Shown here piece by piece: positions 53,270 to 62,354 of a stretch of DNA of 64,000 nt (the first letter of the stretch is position 1; each line of letters starts with the position of its first letter). The position numbers and the translations under genes are program-made. The DNA comes from an uncultured Flavobacteriaceae bacterium (GTDB taxonomy: Bacteria > Bacteroidota > Bacteroidia > Flavobacteriales > Flavobacteriaceae), in contig CANLUH010000012.1 in assembly GCA_947494205.1 (NCBI GenBank), positions 1 through 64,000 on the forward strand, written 5' to 3'. The notes below the pieces were generated by a model. The model was given only the letters and a program-made list of their open reading frames with translations, searched no databases and was not told where the DNA came from.

Positions 53270-53288
53270 AACTTTTAGCCTTAAAATA

Positions 53289-53325
53289 ACAAAAGCACTT
53301 TAAGGAGTGCTTAAAGTGCTTTTGT
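53289..53325. terminator. Strong 15-bp terminator hairpin
   Basis: Bases 53289-53303 pair perfectly with 53311-53325 around a 7-base loop. It lies between the HtrA stop codon (53374) and the GAPDH promoter and ends the HtrA transcript. Confidence 0.75.
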
Positions 53326-53373
53326 TTATCGTTACTATAACCTCAAAATAGGCTTAGAGATTATCAATTAACT

Positions 53374-54795
53374 TTATCTAAAGTAATGACGTTCTTTTTC
53401 TCCATTAGAATTAATAATTTCTATTCTAAATGGATCATATTCTGAGCTGTTTTTTAGAATATTTTTTACATCATCTATAGAGTTTACTTCCGTATCGTTA
53501 ATAGCTGTAATTATATCTCCTGGCTGTATACCGTTTTTATACCAATAGTTAGAATAGATTTGATTGGAAGTCATTTGAGAAAGTTTAACACCAAATTTTG
53601 TTCCAGCTTTTCTTAAATCTTTTGGTTTAGCATTTTTAAGTTTTCCAATATATGGAATATTATAAGTATTATTTTTTAGTAAAGTAACGTTAGTTTCTTT
53701 TTGATAACCTTTACGTAAAAAACTAACAGACACAACATCATTAGGGCTTTTAGTATTTAGAAAGCCTTTTAAATCAGAGAATTTCTTAATTTTTATATTA
53801 TCAATTTTATTAATAATATCTCCTTCTTGTAGCCCAGCTATATAAGCACCAGAATCTTCTTCTACTTCTTCAATATATATGCCTTCAGTTTCAGAGATAC
53901 CAAGCTTTTCGGCAGTGCCACTATCTAAAGATCTGGGAATAATACCTAAGATGCCATTTTGAACATTTCCAAACTCCATGATATCTTGTATTACCTTTTT
54001 AGCTATATTACTAGGTACAGCAAAAGAATAACCAACATAAGATCCAGTTTGTGAGGTGATGGCTGTATTAATACCTATTAATTCGCCATTAGCATTTACT
54101 AAAGCACCTCCAGAATTCCCAGGGTTTACAGCAGCATCTGTTTGTAAAAACGATTGACTACTATTAGCATTACCAGACAAATCTCTAGACTTAGCACTTA
54201 TAATTCCTGCTGTAACTGTTGAGGTTAAGTTAAACGGATTGCCTACAGCTAATACCCATTCTCCAATTTTTACAGTATCGCTATCTCCAAAAGTAGTATA
54301 AGGTAAATCCTCATCAGTTTCAATTTTTAATAAGGCGATATCTGTTTTAGGATCAGAGCCAATTATTTTAGCCTCAAGAGTTTTATTGTCGTTTAAGGTT
54401 ACGCTAAGTGCTTCAGAACCTTCAATAACATGATTGTTAGTAATAATGTAACCATCTGGAGAGATAATAACGCCACTACCAGTTCCTAATTGTCTACGTT
54501 GTTGTGTACGTCCAGAAAATAAATCTTGTAATGTAATTTGTTTACTGCCTAATGTAACATTCTTTACGTGCACAACAGCATTAACTGTTTTTTCTGCTGC
54601 AGTTACAAAACTCACGTTTTCCATTGCAGCTAAGTTGTTAGTGTTTACAGTGCTGTTAGTAGGTATGTATACAGGCGTTGTTTGTTGTGGTGCTATAGCA
54701 ACTTTTTGGTCTTCTTCAATTAAGGTTTTGTACGCTCCTAAGGTAATTGCACCACCTAATACCGAAACTAAAACCAGCGATAAAATCTTTTTCAT
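53374..54795 (-). CDS. HtrA/DegP-family periplasmic serine protease
   Basis: A 473-residue protein with a membrane or signal anchor (residues 1-22). The trypsin-like domain has the triad His in TNNHVIEG, Asp in PKTDIALLKIE and Ser in NPGNSGGALV. Two PDZ domains follow (about 280-370 and 380-470). It degrades or refolds misfolded envelope proteins, a natural partner of the envelope-stress operons in this window. Full length. Confidence 0.93.
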   Translation of the reverse strand: MKKILSLVLVSVLGGAITLGAYKTLIEEDQKVAIAPQQTTPVYIPTNSTVNTNNLAAMENVSFVTAAEKTVNAVVHVKNVTLGSKQITLQDLFSGRTQQRRQLGTGSGVIISPDGYIITNNHVIEGSEALSVTLNDNKTLEAKIIGSDPKTDIALLKIETDEDLPYTTFGDSDTVKIGEWVLAVGNPFNLTSTVTAGIISAKSRDLSGNANSSQSFLQTDAAVNPGNSGGALVNANGELIGINTAITSQTGSYVGYSFAVPSNIAKKVIQDIMEFGNVQNGILGIIPRSLDSGTAEKLGISETEGIYIEEVEEDSGAYIAGLQEGDIINKIDNIKIKKFSDLKGFLNTKSPNDVVSVSFLRKGYQKETNVTLLKNNTYNIPYIGKLKNAKPKDLRKAGTKFGVKLSQMTSNQIYSNYWYKNGIQPGDIITAINDTEVNSIDDVKNILKNSSEYDPFRIEIINSNGEKERHYFR

Positions 54796-54973
54796 GTGTT
54801 AAATGTTTATTGTTAAGGTTTGTTTTTTATAATACAATGGCTAGTTTTTAACCACTTGTAATAGATAACTATAAAATTAAAATATTATTGAGTGTCGTTT
54901 TCAATTTTAACGCGTATTTAACAGCGTAAATAAATTTCTAAAACAGTATATTTGTCGTAATTATTTAAGTTTA

Positions 54974-55753
54974 ATGACACATACCTTTTATAAATATCAA
55001 GGCACTGGAAATGACTTTGTGTTTATTGATAATCGACAACTAACATTTAACAAAAAAGATGCCAAATACATTGCTTTTTTATGCGATAGACGTTTTGGCA
55101 TAGGTGCAGATGGTTTAATCCTTTTGGAGAATGATGATGCGACAGATTTTAAAATGGTCTATTTTAATGCAGATGGTAACGAAAGTTCTATGTGTGGTAA
55201 TGGCGGGCGTTGTATAGTTGCTTTTGCAAAGTTTCTTAATATTATAGACAGTAAAACAACCTTTATAGCAATAGATGGTTTGCACCATGCTACTATAGAA
55301 AACAACTATGTGAAGCTACAAATGCAAGATGTAGAGGCGATAGAAAACTATACCGAGCATACTTTTTTAAATACGGGTTCTCCTCATCATGTAACTATGG
55401 TTACTAATTTAAAGACTTTTAATGTAAAAGAAGAAGGTGCTAAAATACGTTATGGGACACCATATAATGAGGCAGGAAGTAATGTTAATTTTGTAGAACA
55501 AGTAAATGATAATACATTTGGTGTTAGAACATACGAAAGAGGAGTAGAGGACGAAACCTTATCTTGTGGTACTGGTGTAACTGCTGTAGCCTTAGCAATG
55601 CATAATAAAGGTATAACAGCAAAAAATGAAGTAGAACTTAATGTAGAAGGCGGTGTCTTAAAAGTGTCTTTTGAAGCGCATAACCAAGGGTATAAAAATA
55701 TTTGGCTTCAAGGACCAGCCCATCAGGTTTTTAAAGGAGAAATTGTTCAATGA
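54974..55753 (+). CDS. dapF: Diaminopimelate epimerase
   Basis: A 259-residue enzyme with both catalytic cysteines: C74 in SSMCGNGGRC and C198 in ETLSCGTGVTA. It converts LL- to meso-diaminopimelate for lysine and peptidoglycan. A TATATTTG -7 box lies at 54947-54954 with no clear -33. It overlaps the next gene by four bases (ATGA), starting a run with a GNAT gene and mltG. Confidence 0.95.
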   Translation: MTHTFYKYQGTGNDFVFIDNRQLTFNKKDAKYIAFLCDRRFGIGADGLILLENDDATDFKMVYFNADGNESSMCGNGGRCIVAFAKFLNIIDSKTTFIAIDGLHHATIENNYVKLQMQDVEAIENYTEHTFLNTGSPHHVTMVTNLKTFNVKEEGAKIRYGTPYNEAGSNVNFVEQVNDNTFGVRTYERGVEDETLSCGTGVTAVALAMHNKGITAKNEVELNVEGGVLKVSFEAHNQGYKNIWLQGPAHQVFKGEIVQ

Positions 55754-56280
55754 TTACGCTAAAGGGAGAACATATATACCTTAGAGCTCTAGAGCCAGAA
55801 GATTTAGATTTTATACATAGTATTGAAAATGATGAATCTGTTTGGGAAATTAGTAGTACGATAACACCCTATTCAAAGTTTTTAATAAAACAATATCTAG
55901 AACATGCACACAAGGATATTTATGAAGTAAAACAACTCCGTTTAGTGATTTCTAGTTATGATGATGAGGCATTGGGTATGATTGATATTTTTGATTTTGA
56001 TATTAAAAATAGAAGGGCAGGAGTTGGTGTGTTAATTAAGGCTTCAGAAGATAGAAAAAAAGGATATGGAAGCGAGGCACTTAAATTACTGTGCAATTAT
56101 TGTTTTAATCACTTAGATTTGCATCAATTATATTGTAATATTTCTGAAGAGAATGAAGCTAGTATAAAACTCTTCACAACTCAAGGATTTAAAAACATAG
56201 GATTAAAAAAAGACTGGAATTTTCATAATGGTCAATTTAAAAACGAATATTTATTTCAACTTATAAATAATGTACATTAA
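55750..56280 (+). CDS. GNAT acetyltransferase, RimJ/RimL-like
   Basis: A 176-residue acetyltransferase. IYLRALEPEDLDFIHSIEND starts it as in RimJ/RimL/SpeG-type enzymes, and the acetyl-CoA loop is DRKKGYGSEALKLL (about residues 96-109). It overlaps dapF by 4 bases and mltG by 11, so translational coupling is likely. It may modify a protein N-terminus, amine or antibiotic; unknown. Confidence 0.87.
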   Translation: MITLKGEHIYLRALEPEDLDFIHSIENDESVWEISSTITPYSKFLIKQYLEHAHKDIYEVKQLRLVISSYDDEALGMIDIFDFDIKNRRAGVGVLIKASEDRKKGYGSEALKLLCNYCFNHLDLHQLYCNISEENEASIKLFTTQGFKNIGLKKDWNFHNGQFKNEYLFQLINNVH

Positions 56281-57313
56281 AAAAATACTTTTAGCCATTG
56301 TGCTTATTGGTTTAGCTGTTGCAGCTTACTTTGCTTATTTTGTTTACGGAGCAATGTTTTCTCCTAATACAGCATTCGATACCGATACGGTTTCAGTATA
56401 CATTTCTAGAGGGTCCAACTATCAAGATGTTAGAAAACAACTAGAACCATTATTAGAAGATATTGAAGCGTTTGATGCATTAGCAAATCAAAAAAAATAT
56501 GTAAACAATGTTAAGTCTGGACGTTACATTATTGAAAAAGGAATGACTAATAACGATATTATTAATTCTATTCGTAGAAATAATACTCCAATTAAAGTAA
56601 CGTTTAATAATCAAGAAACGATAGAAAAATTAGCGGGAAGAATTGCAGTGCAAATAGATGCCGATAGCTTAGCATTATTAAAAGCAATGACCGATAAAAC
56701 CTTTTTAAAAGAGAATGGTTTTAAAGAAGAAACGGCATTAGGTATGTATTTACCTAATAGCTATGAGTTATTTTGGAATAGTTCTGCAGAAGCGTTTCGT
56801 AATCGTATGCTAAAAGAATACAAAGCATTTTGGACAGATTCTAGAAAAGCTAAAGCTAAAAAACTAAATCTTACCGAATCAGAAATTATAGCATTATCCT
56901 CTATAGTCTATGAGGAATCTAAACAAGCAAAAGAGCAACCACGTATTGCTGGTGTCTATTTAAACCGTATAAGAATAGGAATGCCATTACAAGCAGATCC
57001 AACCATTCGTTTTGCAGCCTATAAACTACCAAAGTATAGTAATACTATTATAAAGCGTGTACTAAATGTACATAAAGAAATAGATTCACCTTACAATACT
57101 TATGTGAATTTAGGATTACCTCCAGGCTTAATTGCTATGCCAGATATATCGGCTATAGATGCTGTTTTAAATCATGAAAAGCATAAATACCTCTATTTTG
57201 TTGCAGATGCTAAACGATTAGGGTATCATAAATTTGCAAAAACATTAGCACAACATAATGCTAATGCTAGAGTGTACCACAATTACTTGTCCTCTCAAGG
57301 TATTTATAAATAA
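56270..57313 (+). CDS. mltG: Endolytic murein transglycosylase MltG
   Basis: A 347-residue protein with an N-terminal membrane anchor (residues 7-25), a LysM-like region (about 40-110) and the YceG domain. The catalytic Glu is in IVYEESKQAKEQPRIAGVYL (about residue 220), with GMPLQADPTI and SPYNTYVNLGLPPGLI following. It terminates glycan strand growth in the periplasm. It lies with dapF in a peptidoglycan-related run. Confidence 0.93.
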   Translation: MYIKKILLAIVLIGLAVAAYFAYFVYGAMFSPNTAFDTDTVSVYISRGSNYQDVRKQLEPLLEDIEAFDALANQKKYVNNVKSGRYIIEKGMTNNDIINSIRRNNTPIKVTFNNQETIEKLAGRIAVQIDADSLALLKAMTDKTFLKENGFKEETALGMYLPNSYELFWNSSAEAFRNRMLKEYKAFWTDSRKAKAKKLNLTESEIIALSSIVYEESKQAKEQPRIAGVYLNRIRIGMPLQADPTIRFAAYKLPKYSNTIIKRVLNVHKEIDSPYNTYVNLGLPPGLIAMPDISAIDAVLNHEKHKYLYFVADAKRLGYHKFAKTLAQHNANARVYHNYLSSQGIYK

Positions 57314-57315
57314 TA

Positions 57316-58224
57316 TTGAAGAAAAGAGTTCTATATTTCATTTTTGCTTTAGTGTCTTTCTCAGGATTGGCACAATCTAAACTTAATCAGTTTTTAAAAC
57401 CTAGCGATACATTACATAAACCTAGACGTAATGCTGTAGTAATTACAGAAGCTACGGCAGGGGGGTTAACCTTACTTGGTTTAAACCAGTTATGGTATAG
57501 TGATTTTGAACGCTCCAAATTTCAAACCATTAACGATAATAACGAGTGGCTTCAAATGGATAAGTTGGGACACGCTTTTACTGCGTACCAAGTTGGTAAG
57601 TTAGGAGCAGACGTTTTAAACTGGAGTGGTGTTAGCGAAAAAGATCAGTTGCTTTATGGTGCAACTTTAGGATTTTCTTTTTTAACAGCTGTTGAGGTTT
57701 TAGATGGTTTTTCTAAAGAATGGGGCTTCTCATGGGGAGATTTTGCTGCCAATGCATCTGGAACAGGATTGTATATTGGACAAGAGTTATTATGGAAAGA
57801 GCAACGTATTACATTAAAATATTCTTTTCATCGCACAGGATTTGCAGCACAGCGACCAGATAAATTAGGCATAGGACTTTTAGAAGAATCACTTAAAGAT
57901 TATAACGGACAAACCTATTGGTTAAGTGCAAATTTACACTCGTTTTTTAAGCAAAGTAAGCTTCCTAAGTGGTTAAATGTAGCATTTGGGTATGGAGGAG
58001 AAGGTTTGTTAGCTGGTACAGAAGCTAAACAAATAGAGCTGTTTGGTCAACATAATAGACGGCGACAATACTACTTAAGCTTAGATATAGATTTAACAAA
58101 AATTAACACTAACTCTCACATTTTAAGAACGTTATTTAACATTTTTAATGTAGTAAAAGTACCACTTCCTACGGTGGAGTTCACCGATAAAAATGACATA
58201 AAATTTCACGCTATATACTTTTAA
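57316..58224 (+). CDS. DUF2279 family lipid-anchored or exported protein
   Basis: A 302-residue protein with a signal peptide (cut near GLAQS). MDKLGHAFTAYQVGKL, a hydrophobic EVLDGFSKEWGFSWGDFAAN segment and TGLYIGQELLWKEQRI match DUF2279. The start is TTG at 57316, two bases after the mltG stop codon. The YPxPxVEFTDKNDIKFHAIYF-like ending (final VPLPTVEFTDKNDIKFHAIY) suggests a beta-rich C-terminus. Function unknown. Confidence 0.8.
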   Translation: MKKRVLYFIFALVSFSGLAQSKLNQFLKPSDTLHKPRRNAVVITEATAGGLTLLGLNQLWYSDFERSKFQTINDNNEWLQMDKLGHAFTAYQVGKLGADVLNWSGVSEKDQLLYGATLGFSFLTAVEVLDGFSKEWGFSWGDFAANASGTGLYIGQELLWKEQRITLKYSFHRTGFAAQRPDKLGIGLLEESLKDYNGQTYWLSANLHSFFKQSKLPKWLNVAFGYGGEGLLAGTEAKQIELFGQHNRRRQYYLSLDIDLTKINTNSHILRTLFNIFNVVKVPLPTVEFTDKNDIKFHAIYF

Positions 58225-58244
58225 TTGTAGTTTAACGATTAATT

Positions 58245-58274
58245 TTGCCATATCATTTTTTTTACATAATTTTG
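58245..58274 (+). promoter_or_regulatory. Bacteroidota consensus promoter
   Basis: TTG (58245-58247), a 19-base spacer and TAATTTTG (58267-58274) match the consensus exactly, 59 bases before the next gene. Confidence 0.72.
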
Positions 58275-58332
58275 CACGCTGAAATTTTAGGCATATCATT
58301 TAATTAAAAAATAGCCTAAGAAATTAAAAATT

Positions 58333-59013
58333 ATGAACAAGAAGAGTAGTGCAAGTTTTTTATTACTAGCGGTTACAATTTGTGTTTTAATTGTTGTGTC
58401 GCTATCAACAGAAGAGAAGTTAAATCATACAGAAGTAGAATATTTTTCTACTAAAGGTTTAGATTTAGATTATACAGTTAATCTAGAAGGATCTAAAGAC
58501 ATCGCATTTCTTGAAGAACAAGAAGTAGCGTTTACACCAGAGCTTGGTAAATCTTTTTTAGGATTTAAAGAGGCTTTAGGATTTAAAGAGTCGAGAAATA
58601 ATTATTTCTCAGTAAATACTTTAGGGTATTTAGGTAAATATCAATTTGGTAAAAGTACATTGAAACTTATTGGTATTAATAATGCAAGTCTATTTTTAAA
58701 GACACCAGAATTACAAGAAAAAGCATTTATTGCTAATACACAACGTAATAAATGGGTGTTAAGACGTGACATAAAACGTTTTGAAGGTAGATATGTAAAT
58801 GGTATTAAAATTACAGAATCTGGAATTTTAGCAGCTGCGCATTTAGCAGGCCCAGGAAGTGTAAAGAAATATCTAAGAAGTTACGGTAAGCAGGGATTCT
58901 CTGATGCTTACGGTACAACTATACGGTCGTACATGAAACGATTTTCTGGTTTCGATACATCTGTTATAAAAGCAAATAAAAGACCTAAAGTGTCTTTAAA
59001 GCTTAAAGCATAA
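58333..59013 (+). CDS. Exported lysozyme-like (peptidoglycan-active?) protein
   Basis: A 226-residue protein with a signal segment (residues 9-25). The middle holds ESRNNYFSVNTLGYLGKYQFG (about residues 89-109), the pattern of lysozyme/transglycosylase-fold proteins with the catalytic Glu and the GKYQFG loop, then ILAAAHLAGPGSVKKYL. No LysM repeat is visible, though homologues are sometimes named for LysM. It has a consensus promoter and is not part of the mltG run. Confidence 0.65.
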   Translation: MNKKSSASFLLLAVTICVLIVVSLSTEEKLNHTEVEYFSTKGLDLDYTVNLEGSKDIAFLEEQEVAFTPELGKSFLGFKEALGFKESRNNYFSVNTLGYLGKYQFGKSTLKLIGINNASLFLKTPELQEKAFIANTQRNKWVLRRDIKRFEGRYVNGIKITESGILAAAHLAGPGSVKKYLRSYGKQGFSDAYGTTIRSYMKRFSGFDTSVIKANKRPKVSLKLKA

Positions 59014-59020
59014 GCATTTT

Positions 59021-59737
59021 TTAATTTTTATGAATTATAAATAAGGTTGGTCTTTTATGAAGATCAACCTTTATTTTTTTCCATGCATTTGCAGACATTG
59101 TTTTAATATATTCTGTAGGAAGTGTAATATCGCAAGCCACACAAATGTCTGTATTGCCATTAAGAATGCTACATAAATCTTCTAGCATTTTATTATTCCT
59201 ATATGGTGTTTCTATAAATAGCTGCGATTGATTTTGCTCAAACGAGAGGCGTTCCAAGCGCTTTATTTCCTGTTTACGATCACCTTTGTCTATAGGTAAG
59301 TAGCCATTAAAAGCAAAACTTTGTCCATTCATTCCAGAGCCCATAATTGCTAACAAAATAGAAGACGGACCAACAAGTGGAACCACTTTTATATTGTTCT
59401 CATGTGCGATTTTTACAATATCTGCTCCAGGATCTGCTACACCTGGGCATCCAGCATCAGAAATTACACCTACATTAATGCCTTTTTTGCAAGCGTCTAA
59501 ATAACTAGGTAATTCACTTGGGTCTGTAAATTTATTAAGCGGTAATAAGGTTAGAGATGATTGTTGTTTACCAGAGCTTATTTTCTTTATAAATCGCCTT
59601 GCTGTTTTTTCATTTTCAACAATATATACATCTATTTGTTCTATCATTTTCTTTACAGTTAATGGTAAAACGTTTAAAGGTTCTGTATCTCCTAAAGTGG
59701 TAGGGATAAGGTATAAAGTTCCAAGAGTGGTATCCAT
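59021..59737 (-). CDS. RsmI-related SAM-dependent methyltransferase
   Basis: A 238-residue tetrapyrrole-methylase-fold protein. GTLYLIPTTLGDTE starts it as in RsmI (16S rRNA C1402 2'-O methyltransferase), GVISDAGCPGVADPGADIV is the conserved SAM loop and VPLVGPSSILLAIMGSGMNG the second. FIETPYRNNKMLEDL also matches. It is shorter than E. coli RsmI and has a divergent N-terminus (PTTLGD in place of PTPIGN). Either a second RsmI-type enzyme or a paralogue with a different target. It follows the phosphatase by 126 bases. Confidence 0.8.
   Translation of the reverse strand: MDTTLGTLYLIPTTLGDTEPLNVLPLTVKKMIEQIDVYIVENEKTARRFIKKISSGKQQSSLTLLPLNKFTDPSELPSYLDACKKGINVGVISDAGCPGVADPGADIVKIAHENNIKVVPLVGPSSILLAIMGSGMNGQSFAFNGYLPIDKGDRKQEIKRLERLSFEQNQSQLFIETPYRNNKMLEDLCSILNGNTDICVACDITLPTEYIKTMSANAWKKIKVDLHKRPTLFIIHKN
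59043..59080 (+). terminator. Terminator of the lysozyme-like gene, inside the convergent gene
   Basis: AAGGTTGGTC pairs with GATCAACCTT (one G-U pair), followed by T's. It lies within the 3' end of the minus-strand methyltransferase gene, so its sequence doubles as coding DNA. Confidence 0.55.
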
Positions 59738-59863
59738 TGTATAGTTATTAGGGCTTTTCTGTAAAGAGTAAAGTTAATGAAAAGAAAGTAAACGAGATGG
59801 TCGTTATTGGAAGTAACTTAAAAATAGAATAGCTAAATGTTTTAATTTTAAATTAGCTATTTT

Positions 59864-60322
59864 CTAATTATTATTTAATTTATCAGCAATACTATTACAA
59901 GCCTCATCTAACATTTTAAAAACATTGTCGAAACCAGAGTCTCCACCGTAATAAGGGTCGGGTACATCTAAGTTTTGATTTGGGACGCTTTCGTTTAGAA
60001 TTAGTTTTACTTTGTTTCTGTCTGAAGTATCTCTGGCTAATCCAATAATATTTCTGTAATTAGAATTGTCCATGGCGTAGATATAATCGAAGCGATCAAA
60101 ATCTATGGTTGTAAACTGTCTTCCTCTTTGTTTATTTATATCTATACCATAATGTTTTGCTATGGAAATAGAACGTGAATCAGGCTTCTCACCAATATGG
60201 TAGTTGCTTGTTCCAGCAGAATCTACAAAGAAATTATCTTCTGGTAATTTAGATTTTAAAATACCTTCGGCTAGTGGAGAGCGACAGATGTTTCCGAGGC
60301 AAACCATTAGTATTTTAGTCAT
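59864..60322 (-). CDS. Low-molecular-weight protein-tyrosine phosphatase
   Basis: A 152-residue enzyme. The P-loop VCLGNICRSPLAEG has C8 and R14 (CX5R), and the acid loop VPDPYYGGDSGFD is near residue 120. It removes phosphate from protein tyrosine, often on envelope-polysaccharide kinases. It lies 15 bases after dnaA and is probably co-transcribed with it, an order seen in several flavobacteria. Confidence 0.93.
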   Translation of the reverse strand: MTKILMVCLGNICRSPLAEGILKSKLPEDNFFVDSAGTSNYHIGEKPDSRSISIAKHYGIDINKQRGRQFTTIDFDRFDYIYAMDNSNYRNIIGLARDTSDRNKVKLILNESVPNQNLDVPDPYYGGDSGFDNVFKMLDEACNSIADKLNNN

Positions 60323-60337
60323 GTTTTAAGAAATATA

Positions 60338-61765
60338 TTAAACAGATAGTTTTTTAGTAAGATCTTCAACGTATTTTCTAAATTGCTTATCTGTAGAAGA
60401 TAAATTATCTACAGTTTTACAAGCATGTAATACAGTGGCATGATCACGTTTTCCTATTTGAGAGCCAATACTTGCTAGAGATGCTTTAGTAAATTTCTTT
60501 GCAAAAAACATAGCTAATTGTCTAGCTTGTACAATGTGACGTTTTCTTGTTTTAGACTGTAATGTGTCTACATCCATTTGGAAGTAATCGGACACTACTT
60601 TCTGTATGTAATCTATAGAAACTTCACGTTTGGTATTTTTTACAAACTTCTCTACAACTTGTTTCGCTAAATCTATATTAATTTCTTTTTTATTGAAAGA
60701 CGATTGTGCAATTAATGAGATAATGGCTCCTTCTAACTCTCTAATATTAGATTTAATATTTTTAGCAACATATTCTACAATATCATTTGGCATTTCAACA
60801 CCATCACGATATAATTTGTTCTTTAAAATAGAAACACGTGTTTCAAAATCTGGCGTTTGTAATTCCGCAGATAATCCCCATTTAAAACGAGATAGTAAAC
60901 GTTGTTCTATATCCTGCATGTCAACAGGTGCTTTATCACTTGTTAAAATAACCTGCTTTCCGTTTTGGTGTAAGTGGTTAAATATGTGGAAAAAGACATC
61001 TTGTGTTCCAGATTTTCCAGATAAAAATTGTACATCATCAATAACTAAAACATCTATAAGTTGGTAGAAATGAATAAAATCGTTTCTATTATTCTTCTTT
61101 ACAGAATCTATGTATTGTTGTGTAAATTTTTCAGCAGAGATATATAAAACAGTCTTCTCTGGGTATTTATCTTTAATATTAACGCCTATAGCGTGCGCTA
61201 AATGTGTTTTACCTAAACCAACACCTCCAAATATTAATAATGGATTAAAAGACGTTCCTCCTGGTTTTGCCGAAACTGCTAAACCAGCACTTCTTGCTAA
61301 ACGGTTAGAATCTCCTTCTAAAAAATTATCGAAATTATAATTTGGGTTCAGTTGCGATTCAATCTTTACATTACGGATACCAGGAATAACAAACGGATTA
61401 CGTAACTCAGGATTTTTATTGTTCAGAGGAACATCTACATCTTGAGCTTTTACTGCACTTCTATTAGAACTTGGTATTTTTTCTGTAAAGGGTTGTTTGT
61501 TACCATAGGTGTTTTCCATTTTAATAATGTAAACCAGTTTTGCGGTTTCACCTAGTTCTTTGGTAAGTGCTACTTTTAAAATTTTAACATAATGCTCTTC
61601 TAACCACTCGTAGAAAAATTTACTAGGTACTTGTATACTTAGGGCATTATCCGTTAGCTTAACTGCTATTATCGGTTCGAACCAAGTTTTATAAGCTTGT
61701 GGCTGAATATTGTCCTTTATAAAGTTTAGACAGTTATTCCAGACCGATTGCGCAGTTACACTCAT
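60338..61765 (-). CDS. dnaA: Chromosomal replication initiator DnaA
   Basis: A 475-residue initiator. Domain I at the N-terminus (SVWNNCLNFIKDNI), Walker A GGVGLGKTH near residue 180, Walker B VLVIDDVQF near residue 240, and domain IV with the DnaA signature IGKRDHATVLHACKTV near residue 440. It opens the origin. No DnaA-box cluster is evident in the 193 bases upstream, so oriC is probably elsewhere. The phosphatase gene follows by 15 bases. Confidence 0.97.
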   Translation of the reverse strand: MSVTAQSVWNNCLNFIKDNIQPQAYKTWFEPIIAVKLTDNALSIQVPSKFFYEWLEEHYVKILKVALTKELGETAKLVYIIKMENTYGNKQPFTEKIPSSNRSAVKAQDVDVPLNNKNPELRNPFVIPGIRNVKIESQLNPNYNFDNFLEGDSNRLARSAGLAVSAKPGGTSFNPLLIFGGVGLGKTHLAHAIGVNIKDKYPEKTVLYISAEKFTQQYIDSVKKNNRNDFIHFYQLIDVLVIDDVQFLSGKSGTQDVFFHIFNHLHQNGKQVILTSDKAPVDMQDIEQRLLSRFKWGLSAELQTPDFETRVSILKNKLYRDGVEMPNDIVEYVAKNIKSNIRELEGAIISLIAQSSFNKKEINIDLAKQVVEKFVKNTKREVSIDYIQKVVSDYFQMDVDTLQSKTRKRHIVQARQLAMFFAKKFTKASLASIGSQIGKRDHATVLHACKTVDNLSSTDKQFRKYVEDLTKKLSV

Positions 61766-61958
61766 TTGTTATTAAAAGACTTTAATTGTTAGTTGATTCT
61801 ACAACACAAAAAATGGATTAAATTCTGTATTGTTTTATAGCGTGACAAATATGTGAACAAATTTCTAAAAAAAAAAATCATTTGCTATTGATTATCTAGT
61901 TTTTTTTCCTCATGTTTAAATTATATTTTAAATTCCAAAAATAATACAATTAAAATCG

Positions 61959-62354
61959 ATGAAAAGCGATACAATAGAAATAAGAGTGAGATATGGAGAA
62001 ACCGATCAAATGGGTGTCGTTCATCATGCGAATTACGCATTATATCTAGAAATGGGACGTATTGAGTGGTTGCGAAAATTTGGACTGTCTTACAAGAAAA
62101 TGGAAGAGGAAGGTGTTGGGCTTCCGGTAATTTCGTTACAATTAAATTTTAAAAAATCTGCGCTTTATGATGACGTAATACGTGTGCAAACCAAATTGAG
62201 AAAAATGCCAAGAGCAACTATAGAATTTGATTATGAAATTGTTAATGAAGCTAACGAAATTATTGTTATCGCAAGTACAGTTTTGGCATTTATAGACTTA
62301 AAAACAAAACGCCCAACACGACCACCAAAATATCTGCTAGATGTTTTAAGTTAA
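61959..62354 (+). CDS. Acyl-CoA thioesterase, YbgC/4HBT family
   Basis: A 131-residue hot-dog enzyme. VRYGETDQMGVVHHANYALYL has the catalytic Asp (YGETDQMGVVHH) of the YbgC family, followed by EMGRIEWLRKFGLSYKKME. It hydrolyses short acyl-CoAs. It is divergent from dnaA and overlaps the convergent YigZ gene by four bases. Confidence 0.92.
   Translation: MKSDTIEIRVRYGETDQMGVVHHANYALYLEMGRIEWLRKFGLSYKKMEEEGVGLPVISLQLNFKKSALYDDVIRVQTKLRKMPRATIEFDYEIVNEANEIIVIASTVLAFIDLKTKRPTRPPKYLLDVLS

Noticed and set aside
61766-61958. Origin of replication upstream of dnaA
   Set aside because: No cluster of DnaA boxes close to TTATCCACA is visible in these 193 bases, only AT-rich sequence.
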